64,000 bases of DNA from Protonemura montana (Eukaryota; Arthropoda; Insecta; Plecoptera; Nemouridae). A program made the position numbers and the translations under genes. Where the stretch lies: contig OX387611.1 of assembly GCA_947568835.1 (NCBI GenBank), positions 2,608,001 through 2,672,000 of the forward strand, read 5' to 3'. Below, in pieces: positions 26,169 to 40,300 of this stretch (within the stretch, counting starts at the first letter, position 1; each line of letters starts with the position of its first letter). Under the pieces are notes generated by a model, which saw only the letters and a list, made by a program, of their open reading frames with translations, did not search any database and was not told the DNA's origin.

Positions 26169-27699
26169 GAAGCTTGTTTTTCTTTTTTATTTCTTTTTTT
26201 TTTTAGGTTAAGTTTCAGCACCGATATGAAGTTGACTTGAAAAGTCGAATGCTAAAAAAACTTACGACTAGAAGCCGTAACTCCGCTACCGACTTAGACC
26301 ATTAATTAGATTACAAGTTATTTGATATGTAAAATATGTAATACGTAATAAATATCGTAAAGACAACGTTACGTCGCTAGGCTCGTACTCGGGCGAAAAC
26401 GATTTGAAAACGTCGGACGTTTTCAACTTTTTTTTTTCTTTTCGCTGAGTTGAAAATGCGGCGGAAATGTTTGAAAATATAAATCACCTAAGAACGGCTT
26501 CGCTTTCTCTTCGATAATTGATTTGCGACGGAAAAAAACGTCGCCGAGCGAAATACTTTTGGAAATATTGAACTTTTAGGCATTATTTGTAAATATAATA
26601 TATTTTAATATAATTAATTAGTTTTAAGATAATAATACATAACAATCAACAAGATATTTTATATTTAAATCGGAGAAATATTCAAACTATCGTAACGTAT
26701 TTAATATATACTCTAACCCTACTTTTCTTTAAGTGGACAATCTTGTATATTGAGGCAGCGTGAAGCGCGATTACGATCGCTATGGTAACCGGTTCGGCAA
26801 CTAAACAAGCTCCGACCACGCGAGGAAAAACGGAGCTCCTCCCCCTACGTTAGCTCCGCCCACAACTAATCGAATATCACCAGCCAACTCATGGCTACCG
26901 TAAAAACAACGGAAAGAACGTGCGACTTATTCCCGCGATAAGTTTGCAACGAAATCATTGATTGTCGCCTGAAAATTTAAATTCGATCGAACTACGACGA
27001 GTCTATGATTGGCTGAAGCTAAAATCTACGTCGCGATATTTCCACTAGAAAATGTGCAGTCAAAAGTTACCAAAACCTGATATTTGTGTTTTCATTTTTT
27101 TTCAGCCGTTATTCTAACCGCAAAATGTCAAACTCGACGCTTACAAAGTTTTTATGAATGATTAGGATTTTTAAAAAAATTGGCGCTAATCGACCGATTA
27201 AGTTAAGAAGTCGTTAACGGTGTTGAGCTGTTAAGTACATTGCGTGAGGATTTCGAAAGTAGTTTTTTATCGAAGAAAATTAGACGATTTATTTTACGCT
27301 TGAACAACTTCGACAAAAGTGTCTTCTTTTTTTAAAATCGCCGCACGTCAAGGCTAAGTCTTGACGTTCAACTAAAATCTTTCCGCTGCGGAATCTTTCT
27401 TTCGTCGATTCATCGCTATAAAGCCGTCATTTCTTCGACTTCCGAGCTGTGATAAAAACTCCTAACCTCACTAAACTTTGATTAAAACCTGTCGCCCAAA
27501 CGTGCAACGTTCGTAAGTAAGTGACGAGACCTGCTCAACATTATATGATCAACAGAGTGGCCATTTTGAATTCAAATACAAGATGGCCGTCAAAATATCA
27601 ACTGCTTTGTTGACTTTTCTTCACCAAACACCGAAGAAAGCGACAAAATTACTTTACTTATCTTAGAAAAAAGAAACAAAAAAAAGTACATTTCCATAA
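26169..27699. other. Intergenic sequence between Tlk and Camta
   Basis: Repeat-poor. At 26,750-27,000 it is richer in CpG and contains CTATGGTAACCGG and CTCCGCCCAC, so a promoter is possible, but I see no coding exon beside it. Confidence 0.35.
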
Positions 27700-28292
27700 G
27701 CGAAGTAGTCTTAAGATTTCAAGTACATTTCTGCTTTGCAAAGAGTTTGCCAAATTCCCGAGTCTAACCTCGAACGAGGCCGGAAATCATCAAACAAATT
27801 TAGTCGTAGAATTCGACAAAACTTTGTTAATTCCTTCGCCGCTTCTCGCTTGCGATTAATTGGTTTGTTCGTTTCGAATTGGCAAGACAAAGCGTGAACA
27901 ATCTCCATTACAATCCTAGCGTTAATTCAGAGTAACAGAGAAACACATAACCTCACTTTGTTAGTGTTATTCTGACTCAAATCCAGCTCAAGTTCATGCT
28001 TTATGTTCATTGAGTCAAGAATTCTGACAAAACAGTTCGGATTTTTTAACCTCAAATCGTATTTCTATATTTGTGTTGTTTCGATGTAAGCCATGTCACG
28101 GCTAGGAACTCTGTCCTGCTCCGACCGGACCAACCTAACCTAAAACTCTGCACTTTGGCTGCGAGCTGTGCTCCGATTGCGACGGCAACTTTCTCCGAGG
28201 ACGCATGTACGTCCTCACGGCCTGCTATTGACTGCGGTGAGCGCTCAACGTAGAAATCCTCCGCGAGACCGATAGCTTCGGTGGACATCCGC
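27700..28292 (-). other. Probable Camta 3' UTR and flank
   Basis: Sequence directly after the Camta stop codon on the minus strand. It has no tandem array and no better explanation. The extent of the UTR and the polyadenylation site are not determined; one AATAAA on the minus strand occurs near 27,290, which could serve. Confidence 0.4.
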
Positions 28293-28338
28293 TCATCGGG
28301 CCAACAGCCTCTCTTTTGCGACACGTTCGCTCTGCAAT
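28293..28338 (-). CDS. Camta: Camta exon 23: C-terminus and stop
   Basis: Forty-six nt finish the split Lys codon and read [14 protein letters not shown] followed by TGA. This continues the KNK-LQ..ER pattern seen at Camta C-termini. The acceptor is GTTTCAG|ATTG. The exon then runs on as 3' UTR. The 78-bp minisatellite starts about 20 nt upstream. Confidence 0.85.
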
Positions 28339-31300
28339 CTGAAACAACATCGGCATCTTTAATGTGAGCCAGGGACATGTGTGTCAAGGTATAGGGCATG
28401 GTGCAAGCATGGATGTATACAGCTGGATTGACATCTTCAATGGGAGCCAGGGACATGTGTGTCAAGGTAAAGGGCATGGTGCAAGCATGGATGTGTACAG
28501 CTGGGTTGGCATCTTCAATGGGAGCCAGGGATATGTGTGTCAAGGTATAGGGCATGGTGCAAGCATGGATGTGTACAGCTGGGTTGGCATATTAAATGGG
28601 AGCCAGGGGCACGTGTGTCAAGGTATAGGGCATGGTGCAAGCATGGATGTGTACAGCTGGGTTGACATCTTCAATGGGAGCCAGGGACATGTGTGTCAAG
28701 GTATAGGGCATGGTGCAAGCATGGATGTGTACAGCTGGGTTGGCATCTTCAATGGGAGCCAGGGACATGTGTGCCAAGGTATAGGGCATGGTGCAAGCAT
28801 GGATGTGTACAGCTGGGTTGGGATCTTCAATGGGAGCCAGGGACATGTGTGCCAAGGTATAGGGCAGGGTGCAAGCATGGATGTGTACAGCTGGGTTGGC
28901 ATCTTCAATGGGAGCCAGCAACTACAGAGCATCAGTGGGAAGTATATAAGTTCAACTACAGAGCATCAGTGGGAAGTATTTATGTTCAACTACAGAGCAT
29001 CAGTGGGAAGTATATATGTTCAACTACAGAGCATCAGTGGGAAGTATATATGTTCAACTACAGAGCAGCAGTGGGAAATATATATGTTCAACTACAGAGC
29101 ATCAGTGGGAAGTATATATGTTCAACTACAGAGAATCAGTGGGAAGTATATATGTTCAACTACAGAGCATCAGTGGGAAGTATATATGTTCAACTACAGA
29201 GCATCAGTGGGAAGTATATATGTTCAACTACAGAGAATCAGTGGGAAGTATATATGTTCAACTACAGAGCATCAGTGGGAAGTATATATGTTTAACTACA
29301 GAGAATCAGTAAGAAGTATATATGTTCAACTACAGAGCATCAGTGGGAAGTATATATGTTCAACTACAGAGAATCAGTGGGAAGTATATATGTTTAACTA
29401 CAGAGCATCAGTGGGAAGTATATATTTTCAACTACAGAGAATCAGTGGGAAGTATATATGTTCAACTACAGAGCATCAGTGGGAAGTATATATGTTCAAC
29501 TACAGAGCATCAGTGGGAAGTATATATGTTCAACTACAGAGCATCAGTGGGAAGTATATATGTTCGACTACAGAGCATCAATGGGAAGTATATATGTTCA
29601 ACTACAGAGCATCAGTGGGAAGTATATATGTTCAACTACAGAGAATCAGTGGGAAGTATATATGTTCAACTACAGAGCATCAGTGGGAAGTATATATGTT
29701 CAACTACAGAGCATCAGTGGGAAGTATATATGTTCAACTACAGAGCATCAGTGGGAAGTATATATGTTCAACTACAGAGAATCAGTGGGAAGTATATATG
29801 TTCAACTACAGAGCATCAGTGGGAAGTATATATGTTCAACTACAGAGCATCAGTGGGAAGTATATATGTTCAACTACAGAGCATCAGTGGGAAGTATATA
29901 TGTTCAACTACAGAGCATCAGTGGGAAGTATATATGTTCAACTACAGAGCATCAGTGGGAAACAAAGGGTGAAGGTGTCACCTGAAAATGTGCTAAGATT
30001 TAATGAAAGAGATGTAAATGTACAGAAAACCTTAGACGGACAGTGGAAGTTAGATGATTGCTTATGATTGCTAATGAACGAACGACTGGATGAAGTGATT
30101 TGGTGGTTTTCTACTTTAAAAGTTTGAAATCTTACCGGCATCCGGTGTCCAATCTCCCAGATGCTGTTGCATTAACCGTTCAATCAATACATTAGTAAGC
30201 ACACCACACATAACCCCACTTATTTTCATAAAAAACAATCCGTCTCAAACTTCAATCTCACAACAAATCAAATCTGATTAGAATTGCAAACGCTTGCAAT
30301 GCACCAAGTATTTTATTTTGTTAGAACACTAAAAACCTCTCAAATATTGATTCCCAAAAGTGGACTTCATCCTTGATCTCCACCTGTCACCTGTCATTCT
30401 CATCAATGTTTTGAAATATTTTGGTAATTTCACCCAAGTTTCTAAAAAAGTAAACCTAAATATACTAAATCTCGACATTTGGTCCCATTTATTATTTGGT
30501 ACTTTCCATTGGTCATGCTATTGGGCACATTCTCATAAAGCCACTTGCTTTGTCCATCCAAAAAAGCAAATGCCAATAAATTTAACTTAGCAGAAAGCAA
30601 GGATTCAAATATTAAGTTTCAATCAAGTAGACATGAGTCTAAAAACCATCTTTAGGAGTAAATTATTATTTTTGTACATCTAAGACATTTTCTTGCAAAG
30701 GGTAAAGGCCTTTATAATTAAAAGAGACAACTTTAAGGCAAAGCATCTGTTTTTTGGAGAGATCGAAGATCATGGAACTTAGGCGGGAACGGACCGTTCC
30801 GATAATGAACTCACTTGTTCTTTGACTGCCGCATGAACTGCTGGATCTTTCGTGCGGCTTGGTGCTGCCGCCTCTGCGAGTATGTACGCCTAGAATAAAA
30901 CAGTACGCTCATCCAAAAACCAGAAAAAAAAACTTCTCCAGACAAGTGATTCTAAATTAAAAGTATTTTTTTTTAATGTTTGTGCCTTTGGAGCATCCAC
31001 AAATTTCATTTGAATGAATTTTTATTTTCCAAGCAGTCCAATGCACTAGGTGCAAGTGGTTGGAAAATGTCTCTGTGTTATTCTTATGGGCCATGTTTAT
31101 CCAAGCAGTTCAATGTACTAGGTGCTAGTGGTTGGAAAATGTCTCTGTGTTATTCTTATGGGCCACGTTTATTCAAGCAGTTCAATGTACTAGGTGCTAG
31201 TGGTTGAAAAATGTCTCTGTGTTATTCTTATGGGCCATGTTTTTCCAAGCAGTTCAATGTACTAGGTGCTAGTGGTTGAAAAATGTCTCTGTGTTATTCT

Positions 31301-34300
31301 TATGGGCCATGTTTTTCCAAGCAGTCCAATGTACTAGGTGCTAGTGGTTGAAAAATGTCTCTGTGTTATTCTTATGGGCCATGTTTTTCCAAGCAGTCCA
31401 ATGTACTAGGTGCTAGGGGTTGAAAAATGTCTCTGTGTTATTCTTATGGGCCATGTTTTTCCAAGCAGTCCAATGTACTTGGTGCTAGTGGTTGAAAAAT
31501 GTCTCTGTTATTCTTATGGGCCATGTTTTTCCAAGCTGTCCAATGTACTTGGTGCTAGTGGTTGAAAAATGTCTCTGTGTTATTCTTATGGGCCATGTTT
31601 TTCCAAGCAGTCCAATGTACTAGGTGCTAGTGGTTGAAAAATGTCTCTGTGTTATTCTTATGGTCCTGGTGTCCCGTACTTTAGCGCGATGGGCGTGGCC
31701 TCCCTGCTGCCCCGGTAATTACGGAAGCAAGATTGGATTCTCGCCGCTGCTTCTTGGCTTTTCTTGAAACGTTTGCTCTCGCGATAATGACGGAAGCCGT
31801 GTTGGATCACCGTCGCTGCGCGCGTCATCTGCTTGAAGTACGCGTACTGCGGACAAGAAAAAAAAATTCATCATTATCCTCATCATCAAACACACACAAA
31901 CACCAATTACCAATTATTAATAAAAAAAAAAATATATATATATTTAAGATAAAAAATCAGATTTAAAAAGCAAAAGCTTGGAAAGGACCGTTCTGTACCT
32001 GCTTATACCGGCGATAGTAGTTCTGTATTAGAACTGCTGCACCTCGTTCCTTGTCTTGTTCCTTCTTGCGACCCTTGTACGACCTGTACGCCTGTTGTAT
32101 GATCTTCGCAGCCTCGTAAAGTTCACGTTGTTCTCGATCGGAAAGAGTGAGGTTAGAGAAGTCGGTCTCAAATACGCTCGACGATGCGTGGAAGAATTCA
32201 CAGAAGTCTGCGGTCGTGGGCGGCGGCGAAGGGGAGTCGAGGGTGAACGAACTGGAGAAATGTGAAGGAAAATTAGTGGCCCGTACAACGAGAATAGAGA
32301 AATCTCTTTAAATTTGAAACTATTTTTTTTTTTGAGAAAATAATGAACACGATTTTATAATAATAATAACTCAATAACTTCAATAGAGATGATAGTTTTC
32401 AACTTGATAGAGCTTGGGGAACAATTTTACAACAGAAAAATGAAATAGAGAATATCAGTGAGGAGACAGAATAAGTCAACACAAAGAATCCAGAAGAAAA
32501 TATTTTGACGGCAGATTAAGAACTAAACGTAATGATTAAGGAAATTTTGATTTTATCACATAAAGTAAGGACAACCTCGAAAAATTGGCGTTTTTTCCAA
32601 ACACATAATTGTTTAGTTGGTAAAAATCACCAATGTGTTCGGGATTTTATTTCAGAAAATACATAATACATTAGTTTTTGAGTTATTGACCCTGATTATT
32701 TTATTTAGATGCTTTTAGGAAGCTTGAACTTGGGAATTGTAGAGTAATACAGATATGATTGACTGACCCAGGTGATTGAAGACAACTAGAGCTTGCAGGA
32801 CTCAACGATGAACCAGGAGTATCCACGTCGTAGTATCTGTAGTTGTGATCGCTGAACTCGAAGTGAAACTCCGCCGACTCGAACGGATTGGAAGGTTCGT
32901 CGAGAAGTAGCGGCTCCATGAAGACATCGGACAGTGAACTTCCCGACGTATCAGGCTCAGATTCCAACAGCATATCTTCGTCACTCTCGTTCTAGGAGGA
33001 GATATAATTTTAATTGTTTAGCTCATTTTGGCACATGATTTTGCTTGTTTTGCATTTTTTGGCATATGATTTTGCAAGTTTTGCATGTTTTGCATATGAT
33101 TTTGCATATTGTGCATGTTTTGCATATGATTTTGCATGTTTTGCATGTTTTGGCATATGATTTTGCAAGTTTTGCATGTTTTGGCATATGATTTTGCAAG
33201 TTTTGCATATGATTTTGCATGTTTTGCATGTTTTGGCATATGATTTTGCAAGTTTTGCATATGATTTTGCATGTTTTGCATGTTTTGGCATATGATTTTG
33301 CATGTTTTGCATGTTTTGGCATATGATTTTGCAAGTTTAGCATGTTTTGGCACATAATTTTGCTTGTTTTGCATATTTTAATAAATGATTAGCATGTTTT
33401 GCAAATTTTCGCATATGATTTAGCATGTTTTGCCATTTGTTCTTGCATGTTTGGGGTTTAATTTAGCATAACTATCCTATTATACCAAGATATAGGGAGA
33501 CCACTACGTCACAATTGGCAACTAGGTATTGCGTTATTTGTAATGTATATTCCCATATATATATAGATTATATATAATTATATTCTATAATTATTACATA
33601 ATTCTAATAATTCATAATTCTATAATTATTACATAATTATAGAATATAGAGTTGTTTATAAAAGTGGTTCACGTGAATTTTACCTTGATTCTGTCCGGCA
33701 TGGCCGCAATTATTTGCTCGGCGAGCGTCAAAACTCTCACCTCCTGCTCCCCTGGTGGCAGAAAACACAAACACTCGAACCAAGAAACCAACGCCAAGCT
33801 TTGTTAATCATTGGCCGGCAGCACTGACCCACGATCTCATAAATAACTGCACAACCTAACCTCACTTTAATTACATCATTCGATAATTTATTATTATTAT
33901 TATATTGTATTTTTGAAATCTGGTTTAAAATTGCAAAAGCTTGCGCAGCGAGAGACGTTCTGTATTTAAAGAAATTATTTTCATCTCTCAAAAGCAGAAT
34001 AATTTGAAATAATTTAATATTTTAGCATTAATTGAACCGGCATGGCATTGAAAGCTAAACTTGCTTGATGGTTTTCTTGAGTTTATTTCATTTTCAAGAC
34101 TCGGTTTTTACTTTTTCTAGCTAACAGCCTGCAAAAAAAGTCTTTAAAAATTAATCAAATAAGTTTTTAACAACATTTCATGATTATGATTGTTTTTAGA
34201 CTCAGGTCTACTTGATGTAAACTTAGCACTAGTTTTAACAAAAACTATTTCAACTGGGTTTTGAATGCTAAGTGAAGAAATTTTAAAGAAGTAAACTGGA

Positions 34301-37300
34301 AACAATTTAGTTGTCCTTTACTTGGCATTAAAAACCCATTTTTATGTTATTTTATGATTATTTTTAATATTTTCAAGCGGAAAGGACGTGTCGCAGGTGA
34401 AGAAATTCTATAATAACAACGGCTACAACTGAATTCACTGCTAGTAGCGTTAAAACATTCCATATTGTTGCTACTTAAGTCCACCAGCTGGACTTTACTT
34501 AGCGGTCAATGACCTCGAGTTCACTGACCTACTGACGTCGCCGAGTTTAGGGGCGTGGTCTGTGCTGGCTCCGCCTCCAACGATCCCGTGCTCCGCGGAT
34601 TCGTCATCATCACCTCGCCTGCGTCGTCAAGCATTTCAAGCCGCATTCAACGAGGCAAGCAAAACCGCGAGAAAATCTCAACAAACACAACGCAGCGAAC
34701 TTTAGAGATTATAATACGACCTACTTTGAGGTGAGAGTAGGGTTGCCAAACGTCCCGCTTTTCACTCAAAAGACCCGCGTTCCGCTCGATCGTAATTTTC
34801 TTTTAAAAAATCGCGAAATCGAACATTGCATTTGCAATATTCCTTATAAATAGCTAATTGTTCCTCTAATCGTGCCAATGACATTATGATTGTACGTGAA
34901 CTGTCACCAATAGAAAAGTTTAAAAATCTCTGATGAAATATATATATTTTTTAAATTGTTATACGAATTATACCTAAATTTCCTGCTGATAAATTGAAAG
35001 TTGATGCATAAATATGACTCAGGATTTCAAGTGCCAAGAAAAACATTAACATATCTAAAATGCGTAACTTTGCTGAATCCTGTTCCCACATCCACATTCA
35101 CACCCTTAATTTTTGGGTAGCTCTGTCTGTTCCCCGAGCCTCCGGCCTAACTAATTTTCGTTTGTTAAAATTTGTCCTGCTTTCCGAAATTTTAATAATG
35201 GAAACCCTAGTAATAATACGACCTACTTTTGAGGTTAGATTTGTACCGAGTTTTAGGTTAGAATGGCCAGCAGCTTATTTTGAGAAGACGCTTTTGTTGC
35301 GTTGCAATATTGAGCCTTTTTAAAACCATTACTAAGCTTAAAAAAAGGCCTAACAATTGGTTTTTTGTATGCAAAGTGGTTTGTTTCGCAACCAACACCT
35401 GTTACTTCATCGCGGGTTGAAGTTTTGACATTTCTCCGATAGGAAAAATATGAAAAATTAGCAGATTTTGTTGTTGAAATCGTTAAAATATGTTCTCGGT
35501 TTTTTAATATTTGAGCTTTGAATTTTTACGATGAACTTCGCTGTCAAACTTAGGTAAGATTTTATAATCCACAGCTAAAAACCTTCGCTTCTCTGCGTTA
35601 GATTTTATGTTCTCAAGGAATACAGAATTATTATTAATATTTTATATCAATTATAATTTGTTGTTTAATCGATGATTAAATTGGTCAAAATGAAGTATAA
35701 AGTGGGCCAATTCCAGCTCAATGCTGTTCAATCCGATTCATTTTCTAAAATTTTCGCAATCCAATTTAGAATCGTAAGTCGCGCGTAGTGTTTGGTGAGA
35801 TCAACTCGCTGATGTTTTCAAAATCTCAATGAGAAATCGGAAATAATTAATTGTGAATAATTATAAATCAATGTCATGATAATTTGATGCAGACGTCACT
35901 AATCCACGGATTCCGTCGATTGTCATCGGATTCTGATTCCTTTGTTTACAATTTACATTTCAGCTGGCAAAGAAATTCCATCCTTATGAGGCAAAGACTA
36001 GCACAGATAAAGCTTGTACAGATATTCCATCCTTATGAGGCAAAGACTAGCACAGATAAAGCTTGCACAGATATTCCATCCTTATGAGGCAAAGACTAGC
36101 ACAGATAAAGCTTGCACAGATATTCCATCCTTATGAGGCAAAGACTAGCACAGATAAAGCTTGCACAGATATTCCATCTTTATGAGGCAAAGACTAGCAC
36201 AGATAAAGCTTGCACAGATATTCCATCCTTATGAGGCAAAGACTAGCACAGATAAAGCTTGCACAGATATTCCATCCTTATGAGGCAAAGACTAGCACAG
36301 ATAAAGCTTGCACAGATATTCCATCCTTATGAGGCAAAGACTAGCACAGATAAAGCTTGCACAGATATTCCATCCTTATAAGGCAAAGACTAGCACAGAT
36401 AAAACTTGCACAGATATTCCATCCTTATGAGGCAAAGACTAGTACAGATAAAGCTTGCACAGATATTCCATCCTTATGAGGCAAAGACTACCACAGATAA
36501 AACTTGCACAGATATTCCATCCTTATGAGGCAAAGACTAGTACAGATAAAGCTTGTACAGATATTCCATCCTTATGAGGCAAAGACTAGCACAGATAAAG
36601 CTTGCACAGATATTCCTTCCTTATGAGGCAAAGACTAGCACAGATAAAACTTGCACAGATATTCCATCCTTATGAGGCAAAGACTAGCACAGATAAAGCT
36701 TGCACAGATATTCCATCCTTATGAGGCAAAGACTAAAAAGATAAAACTTGCACAGATATTCCATCCTTATGAGGCAAAGACTAGCACAGATAAAGCTTGC
36801 ACAGATATTCCATCCTTATGAGGCAAAGACTAGCACAGATGAAGCTTGCACAGATATTCCATCCTTATGAGGCACTGAAAATGTTTGTTATTTTGCATTA
36901 TATTTAAAATGTTGATTGTATACAAAGCTTCAGAATCCAACGAGCAATCAGAATGAAATCCGTGGAGTAAATTCAGGCAGAGATCGAAGATTAGCGACTG
37001 AAAGAAAAGACTGAAAGATGAACAATGTATGTAACGAATGAAGCTGAACAGCTGTGACTTGCTGCTTTAAAATACCGTCGGCAAAATCTTCTAAACCTGC
37101 GCTGTTTACGCGAAGTCTAAATCCTTGCTTATTATGTCAAGCTACTGTATTACCAGCGACCGGACATTAGGAAGGCGTCAGAAAAAGGAAGCTACATTTC
37201 TGAAGTAAGTAAAGAAAATTTGTAGAATGGGAGGAGTTAGCAAAGCATTGAGAATCGAGGAAAAATGATTTTACGGTTATAGCGCAGGTCACAGGTTTCT

Positions 37301-40300
37301 AGGTAAACTACGATATATCTCCGTGTTAAACTCATTATTTGAGAAAAGCTGAAATTTTTTTCTTTGATTTTTAAAATATTCCAGCAATATTCTATTATAA
37401 ATGCTAGGCGTAATATAAAAAAAAAAATAATACAATTACTGATAAAGCTACAAGCACTTGTTTAATGAAACCTTTTTTTTTTGCGTTTTAATCTAACCTA
37501 ACCTAATCTAACCTAATATAACTTTCCCTAACCTAACCTGACCTGACCTAACCTGACCTAACCTAACCTGACCTAACCTAACCTAACATAACCTAATCTA
37601 ACCTAACGTAACCTAACCTAACCTAACCTAACCTAACCTAATCTTACCTAACGTAACCTAACCTAACATATCTTTCCCTAACCTGACCGTAGCTAGACAA
37701 CCTGTCGCTTGCAAAATAACCTCAAAATCAACATCGATCGAACCTGACGTTATTTTAATCGTCAGCAAGTCACAGCTGTCGTCGTCATGGAATCACGTCT
37801 GCCGTCAGAGCATTCTCGTGGTGAAAGTTGAAACTAGCCGCGGGTTGCGCGTCGCCCGCGGCGGAAATGCGGCCGGCGCTTTCCGGTTCCCGCTACATTT
37901 TTTCACCTGGAAATCTCCAGCCGATTTCCAGCCGTGACGGAAAGATGAAGAGGTGCAGAGAGAAATAAAACGAGACGCATGCCTTTATTGCGGTAAAAAA
38001 AAATATATAATAATAATAATACAAGAGAGAAATCGACTGGAATTGAGATTCAAATCAAAAATTTACGTCCAAAGTTTTGGATTTTCTTGCAAAATTTGGT
38101 TCTCGAGCTAAGAATGCGTCTAGGGAGAAAGTGAAAAGAATTTACGAAGCTGGTCGGCGTCCGGGTAAGAAACTAAGAATCGGAAAGAGAGAGAAAGCGG
38201 ATAGAGAAGAAATGCAACTTACCTGTTTTCAACTTCCACCACTAGAGGGCTTTACTATGTCCAGGACTCGGCAAGGAGCTCGAGTTTAATTAAGTTTATA
38301 ACAAATTTAATAATAATAATAATTAAATAATAAATTAAATGCATTAATAAAGAAATTCAATTGGGATTCGGCGTAGAACGTCCTCCGAATGCGGCTTTCG
38401 ATGCAACTACGATTTCTCAGTAAATAACCTAACCTCACTTTAAACCGGGATTTTAAAACCTATATTGAGCCTTCAGCATTTGCTCTCTGACTTTGCGATT
38501 ACGATCGAACGGGAAAACTCTCAAAGTCAATTTGAATACATTTCTAATTAAGAACTATATTTAAAAGTTGATTTAGAAGCTGAAAGAAGTTGTTTTTCAT
38601 TCTCATTGTCAAAAAAAATTAAAAAAATTGTAAAAATTGCAAACAATTAGTAGCCAAACATTAAATTTAGTAGCCCTTTTACTAGTAGCCCTACAAAACC
38701 TAGTTCAAATAACTTTTTTTAAATTCTGTCACTATTTGCTGAATTTGGCTAACTTTTTGAAGAGGTTATTTATAAGTAAATAAGTAATAAAATAACCTAC
38801 AAACTCGTAAAGTGCGGGAAGAAAGCCGGACTCGGGAGCCAAATGGGCGGAGCTTGGTGGGCGGAGCTTGGTGGGCGGAGTTCGGTGGGCGGAGCTTGGT
38901 GGGCGGACAAAGGGAACATAGGGAACATAGGGAACATAGGGGGCTTAGGGGGCATAGGGTATTTTATTATTAACAACACTATAACCGTCTCAAAAATTGA
39001 TGCCCAAACGCGGATTCGAACCCCGATATCCACCTGTCGCGGGTGTTGTTCTAACCAATTGAGCTACTTGGACCCCGATCTCCACCTGTCATGGGTGTTT
39101 GTCTAACCAATTGAGCTACTTGGACCCCGATCTCCACCTGTCGCGGGTGTTGCTCTAACCAATTGAGCTACTTGGACCCCGATCTCCACCTGTCACGGGT
39201 GTTGCTCTAACCAATTGAGCTACTCGGACCCCGATCTCCACCTGTCGCGGGTGTTGCTCTGAACCATTGAGCTATCTGGACACTAAGATAGCTCAATGGT
39301 CCAGAGCAACACCCGCGACAGGTGGAGATCGGGGTTCGAGTCCGCGCTTGGGCATCAATTTTTGAGACGGTTATAGTGTTGTTAATAATAAAATACCCCG
39401 CGCATTGCAAGCGTTTGCAATTTAAATAAGATTTCATCCTAATAGGGCATAGGTTACATAGGGGGCATAGTGGGCACAGGGAACATAGGAGTGACAGTAC
39501 ATGACTTGGGTGGGTGTGGCTCAACTCACAGAGGGCGAAGTCCATGCGTCGCACGGGTGAATTTCTTCTGCAGTCAGGATCGAACATGGAACTCAGCGGC
39601 AGAGACATGCTGCGGTCCAACCTGCGACACAAACCGACTCTACGGTCAAAGCTCTCGACAAAAATAAAAAATCCACGAGATTTTTACATGAATTTTGAAC
39701 ATAAAATGGGTTTTTTAGGACACATTTTGATCAAAACCCAGGCACATAAGTTCATGGTCAAACTCCTATATCTTAAATAATTTTACTTTTTGTTTTTGAT
39801 CTAAATGGGTTTATCAAATGGCTCAAAGTTTTTATTAAATGACTGACCAAATTGTTTTTTTTTGGAAAAAAACTAACTATTCAATTGTTTTTAAACTCAA
39901 GTCTACTTGATGTAAACTTAGCACTAGTTTTAACAAAAACTCAAGTCTACTTGATGTAAACTTAGCACTAGTTTTAATAAAAACTCAAGTCTACTTGATG
40001 TAAACTTAGCACTAGTTTTAACAAAAACTCAAGTCTACTTGGTGTAAACTTAGCACTAGTTTTAATAAAAACTCAAGTCTACTTGATGTAAACTTAGCAC
40101 TAGTTTTAACAAAAACTCAAGTCTACTTGATGTAAACTTAGCACTAGTTTTAACAAAAACTCAAGTCTACTTGATGTAAACTTAGCACTAGTTTTAACAA
40201 AAACTCAAGTCTACTTGATGTAAACTTAGCACTAGTTTTAACAAAAACTATTTCAACTGGGTTTTGAATTCTAAGTGAAGAACAACTAAATTTCCCAACG

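Noticed and set aside
28052..28555. Minus-strand frame of 167 codons overlapping the Camta C-terminal exon
   Set aside because: It is in a different frame from [14 protein letters not shown] and runs into the 78-bp satellite. The Camta frame fits the upstream exon in phase.
38077..38289. Plus-strand 70-codon frame, and a minus-strand mini-exon with a GTAAGT donor at 38216-38221
   Set aside because: There is no recognisable product, and adding the minus-strand piece would break the Camta frame.
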